DNA of 35,331 nucleotides from Phycisphaerales bacterium (lineage in GTDB: Bacteria; Planctomycetota; Phycisphaerae; UBA1845; Fen-1342). The translations under genes and the position numbers were made by a program. Below are positions 1 to 7,845 of the stretch, in pieces. The DNA is taken from positions 1-35,331 of the forward strand of contig PMMM01000100.1 of assembly GCA_003162245.1 (NCBI GenBank), given 5' to 3'. The notes under the pieces were generated by a model. The model worked only from the letters and a program-made list of their open reading frames with translations, did not search any database and was not told the origin of the DNA. The first letter of the stretch is position 1; each line of letters opens with the position of its first letter.

Positions 1-1
1 G

Positions 2-289
2 CTGGCGCTGACGATGCTGGCGCTGGCCGGGGCGCTGGACAACATCAGCGTGGTGATCCGGCATGTGCTGGTGCAGATGCGCACGCCGGACGAGGTGCGG
101 GGGCGGGTCAGCGCAGTGAACAGCGTGTTCATCGAGTGCTCAAACGAGTTGGGCGGGTTCGAGTCGGGCGTCGTCGCGGCGCTGTTCACGCCGGTGATTT
201 CGGTGGTCAGCGGCGGGATTGGGACGATCGTGGTGGTGGCGGCGATTGCGTGGACGTGGCCGGAGATCCGGCGGCTGGGGAGGATATAG
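2..289 (+). CDS. MFS transporter, C-terminal fragment
   Basis: This is the end of a gene that begins before the window; the frame is open from base 2 and ends with TAG at 287-289. The visible ~95 residues contain the segment VRGRVSAVNSVFIECSNELG followed by two hydrophobic stretches (about VVAALFTPVISVVSGGIGTI and VVVAAIAW). That arrangement is typical of the last cytoplasmic loop and final helices of major facilitator exporters of the EntS/MFS_3 type, where the motif R-G-R-V/A-x-S/A-V is conserved. The substrate cannot be told from this fragment. The gene converges on the TOPRIM gene with only 13 bases between the stop codons. Family assignment is fairly secure; exporter function is inferred. 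Confidence 0.75.
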   Translation: MALTMLALAGALDNISVVIRHVLVQMRTPDEVRGRVSAVNSVFIECSNELGGFESGVVAALFTPVISVVSGGIGTIVVVAAIAWTWPEIRRLGRI

Positions 290-302
290 GGGGCGGGCGT
301 TG

Positions 303-1067
303 TCAGGTGCAGAGCAGGGCCGCGATTCGCCAGGCGCCGCAGGCTTCGAGGCGCGGCCTGAGTTCGCGGACGACGGCGTCGTCTTGCCACAGGCTCTTGT
401 AGAAGTCCTGGCAGCCACGGTCGGCGTACCAGCCGGCCATGTGGGACCAGGCGTGCTCCTTCGGACCGGCCAACGGCGCGAGAGGTCGGCCGTCGAGCCA
501 GTTCTTAACCGCCGGACCGCGACCAGGATACGCAGCGCAAATGGCGGCGCACACCAACCGCTCCAACGTCTGCACCGCAGGTACCCCGGGGCCATCATCA
601 TCGGCGAGTTCCCAGCGCACGAGCATCACCTTCGTCGCGCCGCCGTCGAGTTCGATCTCGTCATCGGCGTTCGCACGGGCGCTAGCATCAATGGCGCGAA
701 TCTCGCGCTCGAGATCCTCTTGGCGCAAGCCCGTCGGCCCTGTCGAGGCACCCGCAACCGCGTCCGGATCGACGACGAGGACAAGGCGCGACGGCCTGAT
801 GCCGGTAGCGCGATTCGCGAGCCAAAATCGCGCTGCAGCGAGGACGAAATCGCGCCCACCGCAAGGAACCACGCGAATGAAGTTGTTGGAGCGTGTCCAG
901 AAACCGAATTGGCCCTCCCCCTTCACGACCTTGCCGGCCGGATCAAATACGTCCTGCCCGGACTTCCGAGCCGAGCAGCCAAGGTACTCCAGCCAGCCGG
1001 CCCAGAAGGCCCGGTCGTGGAACCCCTCGCACAGCACGACAGCTTCAGAAGCCCCCGGGGTGCTCAT
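303..1067 (-). CDS. TOPRIM-fold nuclease-like protein, partner of AAA ATPase
   Basis: The protein has 254 residues. The N-terminus reads VVLCEGFHD (Glu at about 14), and LVLVVDPDAV follows at about 95-104 with Asp 100 and Asp 102. An acidic E...DxD pair spaced this way after beta strands is the signature of a TOPRIM domain as in OLD nucleases, DnaG and AriB. The C-terminal half has a Trp-rich region (KEHAWSHMAGWYADRG, then QDFYKSLW) resembling the DUF3226-like TOPRIM family, though I cannot confirm the family by search. The ATG start overlaps the TGA of the upstream ATPase gene in an ATGA, so the two are translationally coupled. Context suggests a two-protein ATPase-TOPRIM complex acting on nucleic acid, perhaps in defence or repair. 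Nuclease activity and role are inferred. Confidence 0.7.
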   Translation of the reverse strand: MSTPGASEAVVLCEGFHDRAFWAGWLEYLGCSARKSGQDVFDPAGKVVKGEGQFGFWTRSNNFIRVVPCGGRDFVLAAARFWLANRATGIRPSRLVLVVDPDAVAGASTGPTGLRQEDLEREIRAIDASARANADDEIELDGGATKVMLVRWELADDDGPGVPAVQTLERLVCAAICAAYPGRGPAVKNWLDGRPLAPLAGPKEHAWSHMAGWYADRGCQDFYKSLWQDDAVVRELRPRLEACGAWRIAALLCT

Positions 1068-1963
1068 CGCAGGTCGTCCTGGATTTGGTTGCGCGCGAAA
1101 GCCACGTCCTTGCCGGCCAAGCGACTCGACGCAAGCGCGCCGTCCTGGAGCTTCAAACGGAAGAGGCTCAGCTTCTCCAGGTCGTCTGGCTTTGCCTCGG
1201 CGAGCAGTATGTCGATGAGTTCGAGGCTGTGAGTCGTCAGGACCACTTGGACATCGCGGCGGACGGCGGCCAGGATTGCCCGGATGCTCTGGCGTATGGC
1301 ACCGGGGTGTTGGTGCGCCTCCGGCTCTTCTGAGAGGAAGAGTCCACCGCTACACGCGGCTAGTTCAAACAGCAGGCGCAGCAGAGCGTGTATGCCGTCA
1401 CCCGCAAACGCAACGGGGATGGCGCCGTCGGGGTAGACGACGTTGAGGACGGGCTCGTTTTGCTCCGTCAGGATTTCGATGCTGGTCGCGCCGGGAATAA
1501 TCTCCGTCACGATGCGAGTAAGTTCCTGTCGGCAGCCGCGCTGAATCGCCCTTGTGTACACCTGGTGCAGCGGAAGCGCATGGTCCGCGCTGGCGAAATC
1601 GACTAAGCGTACAGGTCCCGGCTGGAATCCGCTGCCTCTTTCGTAGAAGAAGCTAATCGTGTCGGCCGGCGCCATTCGCAGCAGACGATTCCCTCCAGCG
1701 GGCTGCGTGGCGTGGATTGTCAGGTCGCCGTGCGGTTCGGCGCGCCAGAAGAACCAGCGGGGCCATTTGGCAAGCACGCCGTGGCGGCTACATATGGTGC
1801 GCGCCGGCTCCTCCGACAGGGCCGACGAAACCAGAAAAAGGGCGTCAAGTATCGTGCTCTTGCCGCAGCCGTTGGGGCCCACCAAGATCGTGAGGGCGGT
1901 AAGGCCGTCCAATTTGCCTTCGCGTATGCCGCGAAGATTCTTGATTTCGACGGACTGAATCAC
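1064..1963 (-). CDS. AAA-family ATPase (OLD/RecF-like), split-OLD system
   Basis: I chose the GTG start at 1963 (MIQSVEIKNLRGI): a GGAG lies 8 bases upstream at 1972-1975 and the protein then begins exactly as SMC/RecF/OLD-type ATPases do. It has 299 residues. Visible motifs are Walker A GPNGCGKST (29-37), a Walker B/D-loop SEEPEAHQHP near 207-216, and a switch histidine in VVLTTHSLELID near 245. These define an AAA_21/AAA_15-type ABC ATPase of the OLD class; no TOPRIM domain is fused, but a TOPRIM protein is encoded by the next gene with a 4-base overlap. The last residues before the TGA are IQDDLR. Such pairs are split versions of OLD nucleases, and PARIS (AriA/AriB) is the best known comparison. 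Defence function is inference. Confidence 0.8.
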   Translation of the reverse strand: MIQSVEIKNLRGIREGKLDGLTALTILVGPNGCGKSTILDALFLVSSALSEEPARTICSRHGVLAKWPRWFFWRAEPHGDLTIHATQPAGGNRLLRMAPADTISFFYERGSGFQPGPVRLVDFASADHALPLHQVYTRAIQRGCRQELTRIVTEIIPGATSIEILTEQNEPVLNVVYPDGAIPVAFAGDGIHALLRLLFELAACSGGLFLSEEPEAHQHPGAIRQSIRAILAAVRRDVQVVLTTHSLELIDILLAEAKPDDLEKLSLFRLKLQDGALASSRLAGKDVAFARNQIQDDLR

Positions 1964-2079
1964 GTTGGCGACTCCGGACGAGTTGCGACCGCGTGGATAG
2001 TACGCGGACGCATCGGGGATGGCAAAGGGCGGGCGCGAAGGCCGACATGCGGCTACGTGGGTCGGCCGCGACACGGCGA

Positions 2080-2101
2080 CGTTGGCCACGGGGGGCCAAC
2101 G
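2080..2101 (-). terminator. Possible terminator hairpin downstream of pckA
   Basis: A perfect 8-bp inverted repeat, CGTTGGCC (2080-2087) and GGCCAACG (2094-2101) with a 6-base loop, lies about 50 bases after the pckA stop and before the start of the ATPase gene. It has no clear U-tract, so termination is a guess; it could also be an operator for the ATPase/TOPRIM pair. Confidence 0.4.
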
Positions 2102-2151
2102 CTACGCGCTGCGGCGGCGGCCGGTACGCAGAGCAGCGGGACGCCGGCCGT

Positions 2152-3804
<1,653 letters not shown>

Positions 3805-3820
3805 CAGTGGGCTCCGTTGC

Positions 3821-3856
3821 TCAAAGCTCTCAGCTATCAGCTCTCAGCTTTCAGCC
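3821..3856. repeat. Left 36-bp heptad inverted repeat of cassette
   Basis: Read on the minus strand this is a run of 7-bp units (GGCTGAA, AGCTGAG, AGCTGAT, AGCTGAG, AGCTTTG). It matches the repeat at 4742-4777 in inverted orientation at 32 of 36 positions. It supplies the TGA stop (3844-3846) of the four-helix-bundle gene and ends 16 bases before the pckA ATG. Confidence 0.85.
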
Positions 3857-4248
3857 AGAGAGCTCCGGCGCACGTGGCGACGGTGGTCATCATCCTGTGG
3901 GCTTAGTGTGTCGATCAGCGCCGCCAACATCCGTTTGATTTCGATGACGGCTTCATGGTTCGCCTGGTAGTGGTCGTCAGCCAGGAACTTGAGGTCGCGT
4001 GCCAGCAACAGGAAGTACTCCAACTCGCAAGCGGACCCCATGGCAATGTAGGTCGATCGCGCGAATTCCCTGTCCGTCTGGCGACCGCAACCTTCCGCCA
4101 GGTTGGCCGGTATCGAATAGGCAGCACGCCGAAGCTGACTCGTCAAGCCATATATTTCACGGCGCGGGAATGACTCAGTAGCGGCGTAAACGCTCAGCGC
4201 TAGCTGGTGTCCTTTCTGCCAAACCTTCAAGTTCCGAAAGTCCTGCAT
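3844..4248 (-). CDS. Four-helix-bundle protein (S23/IVP family)
   Basis: The protein has 134 residues. The sequence opens FRNLKVWQKGHQLALSVY and continues FPRREIYGLTSQLRRAAYSI, then PANLAEGCGR and ACELEYFLLLARDL. These are the hallmarks of the S23 / 23S rRNA intervening-sequence protein family, also related to the Avd protein of diversity-generating retroelements. Members are about 120 residues and form a four-helix bundle; Avd is pentameric and binds nucleic acid, while the function of the free-standing members is unknown. The ATG at 4248 has GAGG 7 bases upstream. The last residues and the TGA come from the flanking heptad repeat. The gene sits in an inverted-repeat cassette rather than in rRNA. 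The family call is firm; the role is unknown. Confidence 0.9.
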   Translation of the reverse strand: MQDFRNLKVWQKGHQLALSVYAATESFPRREIYGLTSQLRRAAYSIPANLAEGCGRQTDREFARSTYIAMGSACELEYFLLLARDLKFLADDHYQANHEAVIEIKRMLAALIDTLSPQDDDHRRHVRRSSLAES

Positions 4249-4308
4249 CTCCCAGCCTCGGGTTCGTTGACTTCCGCATAACGGACGAGCAGCGAGCTAG
4301 CCTTCGGC

Positions 4309-4677
4309 CTAGTCCTCCTCGTCGTCGTCGCGTCGATTCAGATCCGCCTCTCCCGGCAGGTCGCGGTACGTAAGAAACTTGGCCTCGAGCGCCGCAGCGG
4401 CGTTCAGAACCATGCTTCGAAAATTGCTCTTATTGGTCAGCGTTGCGTTTGAAAACGCGAACTTCACTTGTTGATCGATCGCTGTCCCTGCGAGATCGGG
4501 ATTACCCGTCGGGGCCCGAAGCTCAACGGCAAGGGCCTGCAAGAAATCCAGGTACTCCTGTTGGCGATCTTGAGGGTAGTTCGTTGTTGTGCCCCATGAA
4601 CTCCACGGCCCGAACCGCTCTCGGATTCTCCCAAAAACGAATTTGCGCAGCTCGTGGTTCCATTTCGTTCGCGGCAT
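4309..4677 (-). CDS. Hypothetical protein in the cassette
   Basis: I do not recognise this protein. I chose the ATG at 4677 because a GGAG lies 8 bases upstream, giving 122 residues; an in-frame ATG at 4737 would add 20 residues but has a weaker ribosome site. The sequence starts MPRTKWNHELRKFVFGRIRE, is rich in basic and aromatic residues early on (FGPWSSWGTT), and ends in an acidic tail (NRRDDDEED). No signal peptide, membrane segment or Cys/His cluster is visible, so it is likely a small soluble cytosolic protein. It lies 60 bases upstream of the four-helix-bundle gene in the same direction, inside the same inverted repeats, so the two may be co-expressed and may work together. GC is lower than in the flanking genes, which fits acquisition from elsewhere. 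Confidence 0.65.
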   Translation of the reverse strand: MPRTKWNHELRKFVFGRIRERFGPWSSWGTTTNYPQDRQQEYLDFLQALAVELRAPTGNPDLAGTAIDQQVKFAFSNATLTNKSNFRSMVLNAAAALEAKFLTYRDLPGEADLNRRDDDEED

Positions 4678-4741
4678 GGTCAGTTCTCCAAGCACGTCCA
4701 CCTTCACGACCCAGGGAAAAAGTGTAGTTGCGTCCATCTCT

Positions 4742-4777
4742 GGCTGAAAGCTGATAGCTGATAGCTGACAGCTCTCA
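4742..4777. repeat. Right 36-bp heptad inverted repeat of cassette
   Basis: The plus strand reads as heptamers GGCTGAA, AGCTGAT, AGCTGAT, AGCTGAC, AGCTCTC plus A. It is the inverted partner of 3821-3856 (32/36 identical). The final three bases form the stop codon of the aminotransferase on the minus strand. Because the period is 7, the successive TGA triplets fall in all three reading frames. Confidence 0.85.
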
Positions 4778-5989
4778 CCAGTCTCTGACCAGCTTCCGGT
4801 TCCCGATGTACAGCTCGTTCGGGGCGTCGGGGTCGAGGACCCATTTCATGCGCTCGATGCCCTCGATGACGTCCTTGATCGTGCCGCAGTAGCTGATGCG
4901 CAGGTAGCCCTCGAGGCCGAACTCGATGCCGGGCATGACCAGCACGCGGACCTTGTCGAGCAGGCGCTGGGCGAGCTTCTGCGAGCTCTTGCCGTAGGCG
5001 CTGAAGTCGGCGAAGCAGTAGAACGTGCCGTCGGGCTTGTAGACCTTGACGCCGGGGAAGGTCTTGAGGCGGTCGATGAGCACGTTGCGGTTGTTCTCGA
5101 GGGTCATCCGGAGGCTCTCGACGCTGGACTGGACGCCGTTGAGGGCCCCCACCGCGGCGTACTGGCAGAGAGCGGAGGGGCCGGAGGTCTGGTGGCTCTG
5201 GATGTTGGTCATGACCTTCATGATCTGCTTGTTGGCGACGGCCCAGCCAATGCGGAAGCCGGTCATGGCGTACTGCTTCGAGACGCCGTTGACGACGATG
5301 AGCTTGGAGTTCTCGGAGAGGTCCTTGGCGAAACGGTAGCAGTTAATGGGCTTGCGGCCATCGAAGATGAGGCGGTGGTAGATGTCGTCCATGATGAGCC
5401 AGAGGTCGCGTTTCTCGCAGAACTCGACGATCTCGGCGATGAACTGCTCGGAGTACATGGCGCCGGTGGGGTTGTTGGGGCTGTTGATGATGACGGCGCG
5501 GGTGTACGAGCCGACCTTCTGCTCGATGTCCTGGAGGCGCGGGTAGAACGTGCCATCCTCGGCGTACACGGGCACGCCGAGGGCGCCGCAGAGCTTGGCC
5601 ATCTCAGGGTAGCTGACCCAGTACGGGGCGGGGTAAACGACCTCTTCCTGGGGGTTCAGGATGGCCTGGAGGGCGACCATGATGGACTGCTTGGCGCCGC
5701 CGGAGCAGATGACGTTCTCGGGCTCGACGTGGCGGTCGTAGAATTCCTCGGTGTAGCGGATCACGGCTTTCTTGAGGGCCGGGATGCCGTCGGCGGGCGT
5801 GTAGCGGATCTCTCCGCTGTTGAGCAGGGCGGACGCGGTGACGAGGGCATCGATGGGCGGCTTGGTCTTGGGCTCGCCGCCGCCGAGGTGGATGACGGGC
5901 TCGCCCTTGGCCCGCAGGATGGCCGCCGTCTCGTTGAGCTTCAGCGTGGCGGACTCGCTGATGGATCGACCAATCTGGCTGAGACTCAT
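4775..5989 (-). CDS. Class I aminotransferase, aspartate aminotransferase type
   Basis: The ATG at 5989 is chosen because AAGGA lies 9 bases upstream and the protein then begins MSLSQIGRSISESATLKLNE, as in bacterial Ib-type aspartate aminotransferases. It has 404 residues, the usual length. PLP-enzyme motifs are present: SGGAKQSI (phosphate binding), NSPNNPTGAMYS (Asn for the PLP ring), MDDIYH, the Schiff-base lysine in NGVSKQYAMTGFRIGW near 237, and a C-terminal GYLRISY with the carboxylate-binding Arg. It would interconvert aspartate/2-oxoglutarate and oxaloacetate/glutamate (EC 2.6.1.1), though other amino donors are possible. It is followed by the repeat cassette and then pckA, which uses oxaloacetate. 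The TGA stop is part of the right repeat of the cassette. Confidence 0.9.
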   Translation of the reverse strand: MSLSQIGRSISESATLKLNETAAILRAKGEPVIHLGGGEPKTKPPIDALVTASALLNSGEIRYTPADGIPALKKAVIRYTEEFYDRHVEPENVICSGGAKQSIMVALQAILNPQEEVVYPAPYWVSYPEMAKLCGALGVPVYAEDGTFYPRLQDIEQKVGSYTRAVIINSPNNPTGAMYSEQFIAEIVEFCEKRDLWLIMDDIYHRLIFDGRKPINCYRFAKDLSENSKLIVVNGVSKQYAMTGFRIGWAVANKQIMKVMTNIQSHQTSGPSALCQYAAVGALNGVQSSVESLRMTLENNRNVLIDRLKTFPGVKVYKPDGTFYCFADFSAYGKSSQKLAQRLLDKVRVLVMPGIEFGLEGYLRISYCGTIKDVIEGIERMKWVLDPDAPNELYIGNRKLVRDW

Positions 5990-6182
5990 GCGTTGGGTTC
6001 CTTCCAGCCTAGTGGCCCGCGGACTGCGCCCGGCGGGCGTGGTGAAACATTGTACGCTACAAGTCATTCGCGAGGCCGTCAATGCGGGCAGCGGCGTTGC
6101 GGCGAGCGCGGGGCTCGCATAGCATCGCGATGACTCGGCGGCGGGCACGCGGGAGCCGGACGACCGCCAGCGGAACAGAACC

Positions 6183-6986
6183 ATGCTGATCGACATTCAC
6201 GCCCATTTTGGCCAAGCGAGCGCCGGCGCGGTGCCCGCCACGCGTCTGGCAACGTACGCGGGGGTGAGCGGCATCGACTTCCTGCTGGTTTCGAACTGCG
6301 ACGCGGCGGCCGAGCCGGCGGGGGCCGCCAATCTGGACGAGACGGATGCGAACGTTGCGTGCCTGGAAGCCTGCCAGCGGCAGCCACGCCTGGTTCCGCT
6401 GTATTGGGTGCGTCCGGGCCGGGTGGACAGCAGCGTGTACGCGTTCACCGGCGCTTTGGCGAGCGAGCCGTTCGCCGCCGCGGTGTTCGCCCCGGCCGCG
6501 AGTGGGTTCGACGCCGGCGACAAAGTTCTGGATGACTATCTTTCGGTGCTGGCGGGCATCGGGCGACCGGCGGTTTTCTGCGTCGGCGACGACGCACGGG
6601 CGGCCCCGGGGAAGATTTGCGAGGCGGCCCGCCGCCACGCGGCGCTATCGGTCGTGCTGTGTCCGTGTGGGGCGGGCGACGCCCGCCGGCGTGAGTGTGT
6701 GGAGGTGGCCCGGCGAGCGCAACAGCGAGGAGGCGCAGGGGTTTACGTCGATACGTCACACGCCGGCGCCGCGGAAGTGCGGGCGGCGGTGGAGGCGCTT
6801 GGTGCCGAACGCGTGCTGTATGGGACGAACGCGCTGTCGTTCGGCGATTCGCACGTGCCGCGGCACATCGCGCTGCTGGAGGAGTTGCGCGGGTTGTTGC
6901 CGGGGGGCCAGTTTCAGCAGGTCACGGCCGATAACGCCATGCAGCTATTCCGCTTAGGGAAGCGGGCGAGCGGCGTGGCGCGTTAG
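6183..6986 (+). CDS. Amidohydrolase-like TIM-barrel protein, eroded active site
   Basis: The protein has 267 residues. The start MLIDIHAHFG carries the HxH metal motif (His 6, His 8) of the amidohydrolase-2 (PF04909) and TatD-like superfamily. The C-terminal region AERVLYGTNALSFGD aligns with the usual R-V-L-F-G-S-D-x-P segment, and the last part (VTADNAMQLFRL) matches the N-A-x-x-L-F/L-x-L ending of that family. The catalytic Asp is replaced by Asn (GTN), and the strand that normally carries a metal His reads VVLCPCG. The protein may therefore be non-hydrolytic or use metal differently. It stands alone, divergent from the aminotransferase gene. Fold assignment is good; substrate is unknown. 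Confidence 0.7.
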   Translation: MLIDIHAHFGQASAGAVPATRLATYAGVSGIDFLLVSNCDAAAEPAGAANLDETDANVACLEACQRQPRLVPLYWVRPGRVDSSVYAFTGALASEPFAAAVFAPAASGFDAGDKVLDDYLSVLAGIGRPAVFCVGDDARAAPGKICEAARRHAALSVVLCPCGAGDARRRECVEVARRAQQRGGAGVYVDTSHAGAAEVRAAVEALGAERVLYGTNALSFGDSHVPRHIALLEELRGLLPGGQFQQVTADNAMQLFRLGKRASGVAR

Positions 6987-7231
6987 GGAGTGGGGTGGGG
7001 ACGGGCACCGGCACCGGGCACCAGCGGGGCCGGGTCGCCGAACGGACTGCTGCGAATGGAGCCGGCAGACGCCCGAAAGCCACGTGTGAGGAGTGAGCGC
7101 AGGGTGCGCGATGCGTACTGTTGTGATGCGGATTTGGCCGTGGCCGGGTGCGATTATCCGGGCGTCGGCTGGCCCGAGTTTTTGTGCCCCGTACGAACTG
7201 ACAAGTCCTGACAGCGTATCAAGGGTCGAAG

Positions 7232-7825
7232 GTGTTGCACAGATCTGACGAGGAACTGCTGGCAGAGCACTTGGCCGGCAAGGCGGGAGCGTTCGACGTC
7301 CTCGTTGGTCGATACGTGGATGGCCTTTATGCGTTCTTCAAGCGTGTGGTTGCAAACGCCGCGGCGGCCGAGGACCTCGTGCAGGAGACGTTCCTGCAAG
7401 TTCACCTGGCAGCGGGGTCGTTTGACCCCGCGCGGACCTTTCGGCCGTGGCTGTACACGGTTGCCGCCAACAAAGCCCGAGATTACATGCGGGCCCGTGG
7501 CCGGCGTCCGGTGCAGTCCCTGGACGTATCGTGGGGCGATGCCGATGGTCCTACGGCAGGAGCGCAGGTCGAGGCCGCGGGGACTGCCGGCGGCGAGCAG
7601 GTGGATGGAAAAGAGCAGATTCAGGAGGTCCGTGCGGTGATCGCCCAGATGCCCGAGCACCTGCGACTCATCCTGGTTCTGGGCTATTACCAGCGGCTGC
7701 CGTACGTCGAGATCGCCGAGATACTCGGTATCCCGGTGGGGACGGTGAAGTCGCGGCTGCACAGCGCCGTGAGCCAATTCGCACAGATGTGGCTGGCGCG
7801 GACAAAGAACGCAACGCCCGAGTAG
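7232..7825 (+). CDS. ECF-type RNA polymerase sigma factor
   Basis: The protein has 197 residues and a GTG start preceded by AAGGG 6 bases upstream. Sigma region 2 is clear: AFDVLVGRYVDGLYAFFKRV, then AEDLVQETFLQVH and FRPWLYTVAANKARDYMR. Region 4 follows at about 128-185 with QMPEHLRLILVLGYYQRLPY, EIAEILGIPVGTVKSRLHSA, the helix-turn-helix that reads the -35 element. Region 3 is absent, as expected for ECF factors; a variable linker of about 40 residues joins the two. The next gene, 20 bases on, encodes a membrane protein with an anti-sigma-like N-terminus, so the factor is probably held inactive at the membrane until a signal arrives. Confidence 0.93.
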   Translation: MLHRSDEELLAEHLAGKAGAFDVLVGRYVDGLYAFFKRVVANAAAAEDLVQETFLQVHLAAGSFDPARTFRPWLYTVAANKARDYMRARGRRPVQSLDVSWGDADGPTAGAQVEAAGTAGGEQVDGKEQIQEVRAVIAQMPEHLRLILVLGYYQRLPYVEIAEILGIPVGTVKSRLHSAVSQFAQMWLARTKNATPE

Positions 7826-7845
7826 CGACTGTGGAGTAACGCGGG

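Larger units (their letters stand above)
3821..4777. mobile_element. Putative heptad-repeat-bounded cassette with S23/IVP gene
   Basis: A 957-bp stretch between pckA and the aminotransferase gene is bounded by 36-bp inverted repeats made of AGCTGAN heptamers and has visibly lower GC than its flanks. It encodes a four-helix-bundle (S23/IVP) protein and a protein of unknown function, and no transposase. The right repeat supplies the aminotransferase stop codon, and the left one lies just outside the pckA ribosome binding site. This tight fit suggests insertion into a former intergenic junction. Mobility is inferred: there is no visible target-site duplication and no recombinase in the window. 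Confidence 0.55.

Noticed and set aside
3844-4248. rRNA intervening sequence or diversity-generating retroelement
   Set aside because: No rRNA sequence, reverse transcriptase or template/variable repeat pair lies nearby; only the S23/Avd-like protein family is shared.
3821-4777. CRISPR array from the repeated units
   Set aside because: The units are 7 bases, directly adjacent, with no spacers and no cas genes; they form terminal repeats instead.
6990-7211. Small open frame (73 codons) in the gap before the sigma gene
   Set aside because: It has no ribosome site and no plausible domain; the 245-base gap shows nothing I can call apart from likely control sequence.
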